64,000 nt of DNA, from the NCBI GenBank assembly GCA_013399015.1, contig VWZX01001091.1:620001-684000 (forward strand). Direction: 5' to 3'. Source of the stretch: Galbula dea. Taxonomy: Eukaryota > Chordata > Aves > Piciformes > Galbulidae. Both the position numbers and the translations under genes were made by a program. This document shows, in pieces, positions 25,141 to 37,465 of this stretch (positions are counted from its first letter, which is position 1; the number at the start of each line of letters is the position of its first letter). The notes under the pieces were generated by a model. The model was not told where the DNA came from. It did not search any database and worked only from the letters and a program-made list of their open reading frames with translations.

Positions 25141-28097
25141 CAAGCTTAGGTATGTTACAGGATCACTATGTCTTCATTTTCAAAGATTATTAATCTTTTG
25201 CAGAAAGTGTCAAAAAGCAGGAGAGGAAAAAAAGAAAGAGGTTGGAGGAAGTGTTTGCAGCTGTTCTTCTATAAAGCAGCCCTGTTATGAGGTTTATAAC
25301 CTGTTCCCAATGCATGGAAACAATGCTTCCCCTGTGACCTGGAGTAAAATATGATGGAAGGATCACCAGGAGTAATGGATATCCAGCCAGATACCTGTAA
25401 AATGTCTGCTGATGAACTTTGCCAGTGAGAGCACGTGCAAAACAATGTAGAGCAAAATACTGTGAGATGCAGGACATGTGGAATACTTGAGGATGAGCAC
25501 TGAATATTTTTTCTTTACATTTTAAATGATCCTTTAAGGTAAAGCTAGAATCCTATACCCATGACAAGAAGTCAGGTTGTGTGATCATCTATTCCTGTTT
25601 ATTTACAGTATCAGATAATGTTGGAGAGACTTAAAATTGCTTGCTGGGACTACTTTTTGTCTAAATCTACACTGCATTAGTTACCATTAATCCTGCTGTC
25701 TTGCTCCCAAATGGCAAGAAAAATAGCCACTTATTTTGATGCCTAAAAATGACACTACTTTAACATCCATCATCTTGCTCCTTTCTAGCCCTAAGGAGTT
25801 TTTGTGTAGTCCTTTGGGAAGCTTAGAAGCTGTCACTAATAGTAGAAATACTCAATTTAGATCTATATGCTTGTGACAGCTTCCTAAATCTAGTTAGTTT
25901 ATCCCTGGGTATTTTCTTTCTTGTACATCAGGTATGTGTTGTATGTAGAGGGGCAGGTAGGAGAAAGAAGAAAACTCAGGCTACAATTTCTTAGCTGTCT
26001 CCCTAAGTTCTTTTCTGGAGATTTTTCAAGTATGTTTCTGGGGACCTGATTAAGGCAGAGGCAAAAATAAACTGAAAAATAAACTGTGTTATTTAGCACA
26101 TGAAGTTTGCTTCCAAATACTGGAATCCATGAAGCATTAAAAGAGAAATAACTTGGCCTACAGTTTAGCATCTTTTCCTACTGATTGAATATTAGCTAGC
26201 AAATCCCTCATGCTGGGGTGAACAGAGTCTTTGTACATCTTCTCTGCTATTACCTGTGTATTGAGGCTCTATCACTTCTGAGGATCAGTATTCCTGAAAC
26301 TGGACCAGCACAAGTTTCCAAGTTACCAAAACCAGAGTGAAGAGCAGTTCAGCACATGTAGTCCAGTCAACTTCAAGTTCTGCTCAGGGTCCTTTCAAAG
26401 ATTACAGGACTGGATTAAACTGTGGATTTATTTGGAGAGTTCAGAGCTTTCCTGTCTTAAGGGAGACTGAATAGCTCCTGCCCTCTGTATGGCTCAAGAG
26501 GTATCTTCTCAGGCCAAAGCTGGGGGCTTGCTGCAGCTGAGCTTAGCAGTTCAGAGCCTCCTTATTCCTTCACTCCATCCACCAAGGCAAAACATAGGAG
26601 TACTGGGAGAAATCTGCAGGGATTTCTTCTCCAAGCTGAACAATTGTGTTGCTCTGAAGATCTATTCAAATTTTTTACTACCTTTTGCTCAGTAGAAAAA
26701 AACACATTTGAGCAGATATATACAGCAGGGGTCTATTTTTCACCAAATAAAGCCACAAAACTTCCAAACCATGGACTAAAGTGGCCAACCTCAGAAAACT
26801 GCAGCACTCATAGGAAAACAACATCAAAAAAACCCCAAAAGCAACCAGTCAGGTGCATCCCCCAAGAAGCATCAAGAGTGACATAGTCTCTTGTGTCATT
26901 CCCAGGTTCTGGGATTTCAGCAGTGTTATCCCTTGTAGCTTCTGAAGGGTGGGGAGGCAGCCCAGCAGGCTCCCATTGCATCTGTGCTCTTCTCTCCTGT
27001 GTGGACTTCCTGCAGCAGAAGGGAACAGGATGTTCATCCTTAGTCAGCCACCATCTGTAGCTAAAACATCAGATGGCAGTGAAATAGGGCAGAGGAGTTA
27101 GTATTCTCTTCCAACCTTATTTTTTCAACAAGATGGAGATGACATTCAAGAAATGAGATGAAAGGAAAGATTGTGACCATGGCAGACTAGAATTTCAGTC
27201 TACAGGTTCAGATGGACAAATTAGACCAAAGCTCATAGGTGGACAGTTTCTGGGATGCTCTAGAACAGTCCTTGAGAACCAAATATCAGAAGAGTTACAT
27301 TTGTCTGCAACAGTGGTCACTGAGGGAGGCAAATACACTTTGATGTTAGTCATATCCCAGAATAAATATATGCAGGTAAGAAAGGAACATTACACCAAAC
27401 AGAAAGAAAATAGCCCATTAAATTGAAACACTAAGTCCCACATCAGTGAAGATTGTAGTATTAAAAAAACAAAAAATCTGCTCTAGCCTAACAACTGCAG
27501 ATTATCTCCCTTCAGAATCTCAGTAAACTCTTCACAAATGTGCCTAGTTCCCATAGGAGTTTAGGAACAGAGTTTAACCTTGGGACTATTTCACACAATT
27601 TTATTTCAAAAGACCCAGCCAGCAGAGCAAACCTAGAGAAAAGGAAATCTGAGCCTTTTTAGCAGAAGCAATGTGATCTGTGATTGCAACATGACTCAAT
27701 GCCTCATCTGAACATTCATTAATATGAACAGAACTTTTCAGCCCCAAAATGAACTGGCAGGAAGATAATCCAGCAGCTCCACTCCTGTATTCTTCCAGTG
27801 CTATGCCAGTGCTCAAGGAATTTTATGTGGTTTGGATGAGCCCTTTTTGAGTCTCAATCTCCATCTGTTGGATGATAGGCCAGCCTATTTTTTTTTGGTT
27901 TCACAGACCTAAACATTCAGTCACTCACAACTGCTGGAGCAGAGCACCAGGGATGGTCTGTTCACCTGACACTAACCTACTTCACAAAACCAGACTGGCT
28001 CTAACTAGCACAAATGTAATGAAAAAGCAAATTTGGAGGAATTGTGTTAACTTGAGCCTTACACTGGAGTGAGCAACAGAGGAGTGCATTAAGGCAA

Positions 28098-28836
28098 GTT
28101 AAATATGAGTCAGCATGCTCTGGCAGCCAAAAGGGCTAACCAGGTCCTGGGGTGCATCAATTGCTCCATTGCTAGCTGAAAAAGAGAGGTGGCAGTCCCA
28201 CTCTGCTCTGTGCTGATGCAGCCTCAACCTTGAGTATTGTGTGCAGTTTTTGGCACCACAACACAAGAAGGGTATAAAGCTACTAGAGAGCATCCAGAGG
28301 AGGGCCACAAAGATGGTGAAGGGTCCAGAGGAGAGCTGCACCTTGAGTACTGTGTGCAGTTTTGGGCATCAGAGTGTGGAAAAGTTATTAAGCTACTAGA
28401 AAGCATCCAGAGGAGGGCACAAAGATGGTGAAGGGTCTGGAGGGGGAGCCAGATGAGGAACAGCTGAAATCACTAAGTGTGTTCAGCCTGAAGAAGAGAC
28501 TGAGAGGAGACCTCACTGTAGCTTATAACTTCCTCACCAGACATGGAAAGGCAGGTGCTGATCTACTGTCTCTGGTGACCAACAACAGGACCCAGCAAAT
28601 GGAATGAAGCTGTGTAAGGGGGGTTCAAATTAGGTATTGGGAAAAGGCTCTTCACCCAGAGAAACAGGCTCCCCAGAGTTGTGGTCATGACACCAACTCT
28701 CATAGTATCAAAGCAGCTTCTGGACTATGCTTTTAGACACAGAGTGTGACTTTGGGGTTGTCCTGTGCATAAACAGGAGCTGGACTCAATCCTTATGAGT
28801 CCTTTCCAACTCAGGATATGCTATGATTCCATTATT
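28098..28836 (+). mobile_element. CR1 LINE fragment with internal duplication
   Basis: This plus-strand CR1 covers the ORF2 tail and 3' end, starting near tatgagtcagcatgctctgg and ending near gatatgctatgattcc. The ORF2 frame is broken in several places. Inside it, the block that encodes the conserved LEYCVQFWA region occurs twice in tandem (28227-28452, listed separately), which the ordinary element does not have. The copy belongs to a somewhat different subfamily from the one at 31181, judging from its 3' part. Confidence 0.9.
28227..28452 (+). repeat. Tandem duplication inside CR1, period 113 bp
   Basis: The segment starting accttgagtattgtgtgcag at 28227 is repeated starting accttgagtactgtgtgcag at 28340. 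Both copies run through the catccagaggagggc and agatggtgaagggtc blocks. The copies differ at roughly one base in six by eye, so the duplication is old or happened between already diverged copies. It is not part of normal CR1 structure. Confidence 0.85.
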
Positions 28837-31180
28837 AGAAGGCAAGAGAACCTTCCAATTACCTAATCCATTCCTTTACACCTATCCTATCTTTCAGTGT
28901 TATTCTAGGTCAGTTTTAAATATTCCAAGCTATGTCTCCAGCACTTCTGGAATTCAATCCAGCTTACTAAGGGTTATCTGTAGCTTGCCTGTCCCACACT
29001 GCAGTGTAAACACACCTGGAGACAAGGAGGCTTTTCCATATTCTTAGGAAGGCTGAAGTGACTTAGGATACTTTTAGGAATCCTTTTAGCAAAACCATCC
29101 CACAAACACAGAAATTAGGCTACAGGAAGTCACTTGTATTTTTCTCAGGTGTGCCATTTGGCTCCTCTTCATGTGAAGTTTTTTCCATACCCTTCAATGA
29201 GTACTAGATGTTTATCAAGCACAAAAGGAATAACCATTAGAATTCCAGTATATTAGAATTTTTATAGATGCAAAAGTACATGCTAATTAACACTGAGCAG
29301 AGACCATATGTAACATCTAAAATATTCCACTGTTGAATTGCAATGGAGATTAATTACATTATTTACCTATAGCTAAATACTATAGAAAGCTCTATCTTTG
29401 TTAATCTTGTGCATCTGAGCTTGAAGAAAAGAGACAAAGAATATTATGCCTTCTTGTTCTGTAACACTGGCAGCCTCAGGTTAAATATAATCTCAAAGTG
29501 GGTTTTGGATGATTCTAATGTTTCACTCTTCTGAGGAAAGTTGTTGGATCCCACTTAAAAGACTGACAATCCTGCAAAGAGGAAGACCACATTACCAGAA
29601 ACAACTAAGAAACCTTCTAACTATCAATTATCAGACAACATTCACCATCAGGCCTGGTTGTGCCCTTAAACAAGTTAAGATTATCTTACAGTAATTGCAG
29701 GATATGTTGCTCTTTAAATCATACACTAAGCAGGATAGATCAATTCCCAGCAAGAAAAGTCTCTTGAGTAGAAGCTCCAAAGCCCTCACTCACCACAGCA
29801 AGATATTTCATGATCTGTGCCTTAAGGGCTGACACTATACGTAGAGCTGGACTGAAGGAGTAACAGATGTTCCAAGTGAACAAGAGAACAGAGAAGAGAG
29901 GAGGAAAGGTCCTGACTGCAACCCTCGTGAAATCTTCAATTCTTTTCCTCCCAAGAGCAAAGCAAGCCATTCCCTGGGCACAAAACACATTTTCAGTCTA
30001 AAACATTTCATTTGTGGGCACATGGAGGAGAATCAAACAAAGCAAAGGGCCAAATGCATGAAACTGCAGAAGGCCACAGCACCTCCCACTTATTTACAAG
30101 TGAATAGAGCACTTCCCCAGTCTCAAATCTCTGCTTAACAGGGCATGCATCTTCCTCATGTACACAGAAGTATGCTGACTAGAGACACTTCATGGTACCC
30201 CTGAGCAATCAGTGGAATCAGATATTTTTCCTCAGCTAGAGGTCAGGACAGTTCCCTCAGAGGTAGGACCTCTCAGCTCTAGACTTCACCCTCTTAGCAT
30301 AAGAAGGGAGGACTGAGGCCCTTGCTTCCTCCTGCCTGCATCTAACATTGCTGGAAGGCTGCAGCTGTGGCTTCACAGGAACCCATTGGCTTCCACAGCC
30401 CCATCTCCTGCATGACACAAGATGACTAAGACCCATCCTTTCTCAAAGTAGCTCTCCTCCTTACCACCTACCCCCATTCTTTCCCCTCCATGCACCATCT
30501 ACCCCAAAAATCCATTCTAAGTTGGATAATGAACTTTACATGAGCTATCAAGAGCCTGTGGCTTGGAGGAAATGTAACTTTAGCTTGCCTTTTCCTCCCA
30601 TCTGCTTTTATTACTCCCTTCTCTGAAGGACCAACTACTTTGGAGGCTGACTCAGGGCAGAGGACCTGCAGGTCTGCCCTCAGGAGGCAATAGCCACACT
30701 TTCACAAGCAGACTGGCTGCAGACTTGCCTGCTTGTCATACCAGCTTCCTGAGACCTTTTCCTCCTAGTCTCACAGGAGAGGAAAGGATCAATCCCCACT
30801 TTCTACATTTGGGAGATTAAGGCTTAAGGATAGGTGGTTCTGTTGTATTATTGAAAATATCTTTCCAACTGCATTGCTCACCACACTAAGGTGTTCCTGC
30901 TTTGGCATTCCAGAAAACCTTCTGTGACCTTCCCTCAGCATGCTTTGAAGCCACCAGATAGCATTGTCCCTTAATGATAACTAGCCTTTCCTTTTCCTGG
31001 CTGAGGTGGGTACTGTGGCCCAGCAGAAGCTACTGCATGAATAAACCAATGGGCCAGATCCACCTGGACACAGGCAGCCCTTTGACACCCTCCTGGTGAT
31101 GCCAGAAAGCCCTGATGTGATTGAAAGTGTGCTTTCTGCCCACTTTAAGGTATGCTTGCTGTGCCAGTGACATGTAAAGT
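28837..31180. other. Unique non-coding DNA, no gene seen
   Basis: Only short open frames (up to about 82 codons) occur, none recognisable. No repeat was identified between the two CR1 copies. Confidence 0.65.
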
Positions 31181-31820
31181 AGAATCATAGAATCATCAGA
31201 GTTGGAAGGGACCTTAAAGATCATCTAGTTCCAACCCCCCTGCCTGGCAGGGACGCCATCCACTGGATCAGGTTGCCCAGGGCCCCATCCAGCCTTGTCT
31301 TAAAAGCTTCCAGGGATGAGGCTTCCACAACCCCTCTGGGCAACCTGTTCCACTGCCTAACCACCCCCATAGTGAAGAACTTCCTTCTAATATCCAGCCT
31401 AAATCTCCCCTCCTCTAGCTTGCACCCATTTCCCCTGGTTCTATCACTGTCTGACCTCCTAAAAAGTCCCTCCCCAGCTTTCTTGTAGGCTCCCTTCAGA
31501 TGCTGGAAGGCCACAATAAGGTCTCCTCAGAGCCTTCTCCTCTGCAGACTGAACAACCCCAACTCTCCCAGACTGCCCTTGTAGGAGAGGTGCTCCAGTC
31601 CTCTGATCATTCTCCTGGCCCTTCTCTGGACTGGCTCCCGCACTCCCATGTCCCTCTTGTAACAGGGGCTCCAGAACTGGATGCAATATTCTAGGTGGGG
31701 TCTCAGGAGTGCAGAGCAGAGGGGGAGAATCACCTCCCTCCACCTGCAGGCCACGCTTCTCTTGATGCAGCCCAGGACATGGTTGTCCTTCTGGGTTGCA
31801 AGTGCAGACTGGCAAATGAA
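31181..31820 (-). mobile_element. CR1 LINE fragment, well preserved
   Basis: This minus-strand CR1 has its 3' end at 31181, where the plus strand reads agaatcatagaatcatcagagttggaag, a typical CR1 terminus, and its recognisable part ends near 31820. It carries a nearly intact ORF2 tail, listed separately. It has a higher CpG content and fewer breaks than the other copies, so it is one of the youngest CR1 insertions in the window. Confidence 0.92.
31221..31754 (-). pseudogene. CR1 ORF2 C-terminal remnant, one internal stop
   Basis: The frame reads from 31754 to 31221 on the minus strand as about 177 codons of the region that follows the CR1 reverse transcriptase domain. Visible blocks include LLRPHLEYCIQFW, a VQRRARRMIRGLEHL block, GELGLFSLQRRRL, then DRTRGNGCKLEEGRF and RQWNRLPRGVVEAS. 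A single TGA at 31527-31529 interrupts it, in a position where the family has an arginine codon, which fits CGA to TGA decay of a methylated CpG. The frame is the same on both sides of the stop. The upstream reverse transcriptase and endonuclease parts are missing because of 5' truncation, so the copy is inactive. Confidence 0.85.
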
Positions 31821-34427
31821 ATCAGGCTCATCAAGGACAGAAATGTTACAATGGCTTTTCTGTGGGAACTTTCCCAGAAGTCATCTCCCACTGAAACTGT
31901 ACTCTAGGCTGGTGCTTGTTCTGCTGGTCACATGTGGCTTCCAGATCTCTTCAGTTCCTCAGCCTTTCAACATATGCGATGGCGTCTCTGTGTGGTGGAA
32001 CAAAAAAAAAGGGGGGAAAGAAAAAAAGATGGCTCTGCTTCCAACTCCACAAAGGATATGAGCAAGCTGTGTATGCTTCTGCAGCCCATGTCAGTCAGTA
32101 AAATTAGATCCTTACAGCAATCTCCCTTAAAGATATGTAACTAGCTACAGCATCAGGCTGTATGGCTCTGCTAGAGGTATGAGTGCAGCAGAAGATTGGT
32201 GAGAAGAATGCTGGCTTGGTTCTGCCACTGCCAGGGTCTTTCCAATAGGCTGTCATCTCTAAGAGCACAGTGGCTGCAAGGGCTTTATAGAGATATGATA
32301 AGCACATCTCACATGATTACAGTATAAAGTCATAGTGTTTTCCTTTTATTATGTCTTCCTGATGAGCTTTTTAAAGTAAAACATAGGAATAAAATATCTG
32401 CACATTTGTAGTTCTTTTAAATTAGATCCAAGGCTGTTTTTCTTGCTGGTTTTTGTTATGAGTTTTAAAATGAAAGCAAATAGTCCAAGGTTATCCTGAA
32501 AATCTAGGTGTGTGAAGCTCTTGTTCATTCTGCCTGCAGGAAGAAATAGGCTGCTTCTCTTCCAGCCTGTAAAACAATGTTTCATACCAGAACCAGGGCA
32601 ATAGCCTGAGCTGATAGAGAAGGGCAAGAGAGGCTAATTTTCCACACAGATGGCCAGTGCTGTCTATAATGTCTATGCTGAAGGTTATACTCACAAGCCT
32701 TTCCCAGCACTGCTGCTTTTCCATGCAAATTCCTTTGCTAACTGTATATTAGAAGCATTCACAGTGGTCTTTTGAACCTCTGGTTCTGTGCCCCTAGTAA
32801 GAGGGAAGTTGATTGAAAATGCAGAGACCAACGAGCACTTCTACAGAATTTAAACTGAGGAGGTCCAAAAGATGTGTGTGATTATGGACATTAGCTGACT
32901 GTTTTCTCCTTTAAATTAAGTCAGTGACTTAAAAAAATAAAAAAAGGAAAGGAAAATAAATTAGGAACTAGCCTCCTGAAAGGGTTAAAATTTCCCCCTA
33001 CAGCTTCTCTAAGCGGAACTGATATTCTTAGTCTGACTTAAGGATATGGAATAGAAAGGCTGCCAACATCTGTTGTGGTCAGGGACAGATAAAAGAGACT
33101 AATTCAGAGCTGGAAGAACCCATGTACAGCATTCTGTGTTGCATTAGCCTCTTCATAAAAGCTCACAAAACAGCACTTGATAGCATAGAAGATAGATGCT
33201 CACCTAAACAGTAGAGACCTAGGAATTTCACATGCATCTAGGTACCCTCATCACATAGAGCACAACATGAAACATTTAACTTCTAACTGAGGAATTGCAG
33301 GTTGGTTATGTTTCAGTAACACTGAGTGTATAATCACACTGCTCTATAATGGGACTGAATGAAAGAAAGAAGAGACAGGTGATTTGTGAGCTTACAGGTA
33401 TTGGGAACAATATTGATTTAGTTTGCTGACCATGGAAAGAGTTAGCACAGAACAGATTAAGATGCTCATTAACTTTGGATATGGATTAGCCCAGACTCTA
33501 TGAAGGCACTCAGAGCAAGAGTATCCACATTGAGCCTTGAAAAGTTAATGTGATTTACATTCACACCCTAATTCAGTTATTAAACATACTTCATGTAGAC
33601 AAGCCTTCAAATTACTGCAATCAGCAGCTACTTCCAAGGAAGCCAATTGCATTATGACAGGATGTAATGGGCATCCAGTCAAAACCAGCTCAAAAATCTA
33701 CAGACTAAAAAAAATTATGTCCTTCTATGTTTACTTTTTTCAGGACTGATCCCACTATGGGAAGGAAGCATCAATATCTGAAGTGGATTTCAAATAACAG
33801 CTATTTCACTGCAGGAAGGGAACATTTTTAAAAGCAGGCACCTTAACTATATTACAGGTGAGACTGAAGTGACATCAAACCTTTAGTGTCTAAATGTTCT
33901 TTTGGTGCATGCTCTGCTGTCCTTATTCCAAGGAAGCACCTGGTGAAGTCAGCAGAAACTCTGCCCCAGGAAGGGCAACCAGCCTGCCTCTTGTGCTGCA
34001 AAGTAAGAATTGTATCTGACCTTTTGTGTCTTTAGGTAACATGTAGGCACAGAGCTAAAACTGCCCAGCAGTGGGACCATGGCAAGCACTGATGCCAGAG
34101 AGAAAGAACAGAAGGGGTCACATGGGCTGAGGCCAGCTGCCCAGCTTCTGGGAAAGGTAGAGCTCAAGAAGTCCTGACTTCATTATGGTTTCTTCTAGGA
34201 GGTGGCCCAAATCTTACTCCAATGGATGACAGCTTCACAGTATTTCTCTCTACCTCTTACACCCTGACATCCCCTGAAAGCACATCCCTTAACTCCCTGC
34301 AGAGGTGCAGAACATTATTAGGACATTTAGTAATCAGTTTAGAGAAATTCTCCTTTTAAACGTTCCTTTGCACTCCTTGGTCTTAGTAGCCTGGAGAGTC
34401 TCAAGCACTTCTCACTTGATGTAGAGT
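31821..34427. other. Unique non-coding DNA, no gene seen
   Basis: There is a purine-rich low-complexity patch near 32000-32030 (A and G runs). Open frames up to about 126 codons near 31681-32101 lie partly on the antisense of the CR1 and are not genes. Nothing else was recognised. Confidence 0.6.
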
Positions 34428-34645
34428 TAATCCAGTTGGAAGGGACCTACAATAATAATCTAGTCCAGCTAACTGACCACTTCAGGGCTGACCAAAAGTT
34501 AAAGCACATTAAGAGCATTGTCCAAATGCCTCAAACATTGACAGGCTTGGGGCATTGACCACATCTCTAGAAAGCCAGCTCCAGTCTGACCACCATCTTG
34601 GTAAAGAAATGCTTCCTGGTGTTAAGACCAGAGCTCCCTGATACA
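34428..34645 (-). mobile_element. Old CR1 LINE 3' fragment
   Basis: On the plus strand it starts ccagttggaagggacct and shows, in reverse-complement order, the 3' part of a CR1 of an older subfamily. Recognisable blocks include catctagtccag-like, attgtccaaatgcctcaaac and ggcttggggcattgacc, and it ends near agaaatgcttcctggtg. Divergence is high and no frame survives. It lacks the terminal octamer repeats, so the left end is approximate. Confidence 0.75.
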
Positions 34646-37459
34646 GTTTTATCACATTATGGATCACTGGTTTGCACCTGCACTGGATAAATAATTAGGG
34701 ATTCTTAACAGAAATTCTTTGTATAGTTGTGCATGCCATTCACAAAACAGGTGTAAACTTAGAAGCTGGCCTTGTGAACTCGTCCACCCCACTGCCAAAT
34801 TTACTTAAATCTGGTTTTTTTCTACTCAAAACCATGCTTATGTATTAAATACACAAAGAATCATCAAATCATATTTATTGATGCTTTCCTACTGTTAGAG
34901 ACACATTTTGCAACATTAAAAGCCTCCAAATATGTTTTAAATTATTTATAAGCATTTATTTTGTCATACTGGGGGGTTCTTTTTGCAAATATAAATATGT
35001 TTTGAATAACTGATCTTTATTTTAGATGCATGGAAATCAATTATTTGAAACATTCTGAGATTTAAACTATACCATGTCTCACTCTTCCATACTCTTAGGC
35101 TGCACATATCAAAATCAAGATGCATGCTGCCACTTAAAGACAACTTGCTACAGCTAAATGAAGTATCTGATAGAGCTCTTAGATCCCACTCCACGTTTCC
35201 CAGTTGTTAAATAATATGCCCAGGAGGCTAATAGCAGCCTGTGCAAAACAGGATTCTGTAGGACTTTGCCATCCCAAGCCTGCCAGCCTCTAGATGCATA
35301 TTTCCATGGCAGCTCCCTGCAAAGAGAACAGGGTTTGGGCAAGAAATAGGAAGCTTCAGTACACCACACAAGTTCTTCATGTTCCACAGTCCAAAATAGA
35401 CTTATCTGGAGCCAATTTACTGAGTGTAATTTGTGCCAGACCCTTGCTGGAATGACTTGCACTCTTGCAGCTCCTCAGATCTATATCCAATAGGGAGCTG
35501 TCACTCAGTGAGCACTTTAATACAGAGGTCCAAGTACAAAATCCTGTACCCAGAGACACCATGTGGCTTTGTAGCTCTCCTTGAGAGATGCTAAGCCAAC
35601 AGCTCAGCAGCTGGGCTACACACATCCATGGAGTTCTTTCCTACTTGTCACAGATATGATATGGGTTATCTTCTTCTTGTCTAATGAGGTCAAAGAGTTA
35701 TAATGAAGTTTTCAGCCTAAGAAGTTTGTGGGTGGTTTCTTTTTCTTCTTTTAACTTGGCTATTATTTCAGAAGGACAGACCTGGTCCTTAGAGGTGCTG
35801 AGCATTGGCTGCACTTACTGGAAGAAATGCATAAGGAATATACAATTTTCTTATGAACCTGTAAGGCCCTGGCAGCCTTTCACAGTGTTTATGAGCACTA
35901 CATAGGAGTCTTATCTGTATATCATGCCCAGTTTATATATCACAGGAAACCTGCACCACAGTTTATGAAGCAGTAGTAGTCCCCAAGGAATATCTGTGGT
36001 GTATGAAGGAGCCATGCTTTGGAAATCATGCACTGAAAGCATGTCTCCACTGCACTCTGCAATGCCCTGCATACATCCAGCTTCCAGCAAACCAGTTCCC
36101 AGAGCAAAAGCAGCCCAGCCTAGGCAGTGTAAATCTCAGGAGGTGACCTCTCTATAAGCACTGAGACACCCTATAAGCAGAACCTAGTTCATTTGGTTGC
36201 AATTAAGAGTGTCCAGAATTCCTTCACTGGCAAATTAAAGTAACATTATTACTTTTTCTTCAGCATGGTAGGAACAGCTTGTGTGCAACACTGCCAAGCC
36301 TTCCTGATACTAATATACAGAAAAGGGATTATAGTCACCTGCAAGCATACCTTGGACCATAACACCACTGTGCTATCAAAAGGGAATTTTTAGCACCCTC
36401 ACACCCCCACTGTGCCTTCACTATGTCTATTTTTTACCAAGGAGATGAGGTACAGGGAGGCTAAGCCTAATATCAGACAGGCAGAAAGGGAGCAGGGTGG
36501 TGAACATAGACCTTCCACGTCCTAGATCACCACCCTAGCTTCTGATTCCTACATTGTTTTACACATACTTAAGATTTTACAGGTTAGCTTTGTGCTTCCC
36601 AGCTTTGTAACACCTTTCCAAGCCTCTTGCAGGAGCTAAATCAGCAGCAAGACACTGAGCTACAATATCATCAAATACATCTTGGACAACAGAAATGTAT
36701 ATTGGCTTTACCCCTCACACCATAACAGAGGTGTGTAAACTATTAGGAACACCAGCTTTAGGAAAACAATAGATATTGTTGCTCTCACAGGACCACATGC
36801 TAAAATACCAGCTAGTGATGGAGAACATGCCTACAGCTTTCTGTGGGCTGCCAACATTTTAAACAACAAAAATAAAGGAACATCTTTCAATTCTTCAGGC
36901 CTCACATCCAGTGATTTCAGAGCACTTTTTACAGTCTCTAACAACACCTCTCTTCTGCACTAAGCAGTCACAAAAGACAAGAGCCCAGTCTCAAAAGGCT
37001 GGCTGTTAAAAATAGAATTTATCTAAAATAAACCCTGTATGAGATCAATAAATATTATGCTCCCATTTCATAGATGGTTTGACCTTGTTGTGCTGCATTT
37101 AATAGGCATGCACAAGGCCTGCAAGTAAAACAGCACAGGCTCGAGCAAGACTAGAGATTAGCACAAGTCAGAAAAGAAAGAACTGGCCTCAGGTCTTCAA
37201 CCAAGCACTTCATGTGAAAAAAAAAAATATATATATATATTTCTGGTTTAGGTATATCTTGCCCTCTCCTCCTTCAATGCTTCAGCTTTCTCCAGTGCAC
37301 CAAGAAAGCAATTCCACACAGTAGTCACTCCCCATAGCACAACAGGGAAGCTAAGAGGCCATAGCTCTAACCCCTCAGCCATTTAGAGTTTGTTTTGCCA
37401 CCTGGTGTGAGACACAGCTGGGATGGATCTTCTGCTCAAACCCCTAGGTCTGTGTAATT
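34646..37459. other. Unique non-coding DNA, no gene seen
   Basis: Short open frames only (up to about 102 codons, minus strand, 35154-35462), none recognisable. An A-run followed by an AT repeat lies at 37217-37241. Confidence 0.65.
37217..37241. repeat. Poly-A then (AT)n microsatellite
   Basis: Eleven A are followed by alternating AT. A low-complexity tract of this kind 220 bp from the CR1 3' end is not part of the element. Confidence 0.85.
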
Positions 37460-37465
37460 ACAGAA

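Larger units (their letters stand above)
16163..28097. other. Long unique non-coding stretch, no gene seen
   Basis: Nearly 12 kb contains no supportable coding region. The longest frame (about 141 codons, minus strand, 17476-17901) lies opposite A-rich sequence, overlaps another open frame on the same strand and reads as low-complexity phenylalanine/leucine-rich peptide, so it is taken as chance. The notable content is the 47-bp duplicate at 16231 and 18534 and a 9-bp hairpin at 25114. A faint CR1-like 3' end may lie at 22100-22200. Confidence 0.65.
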
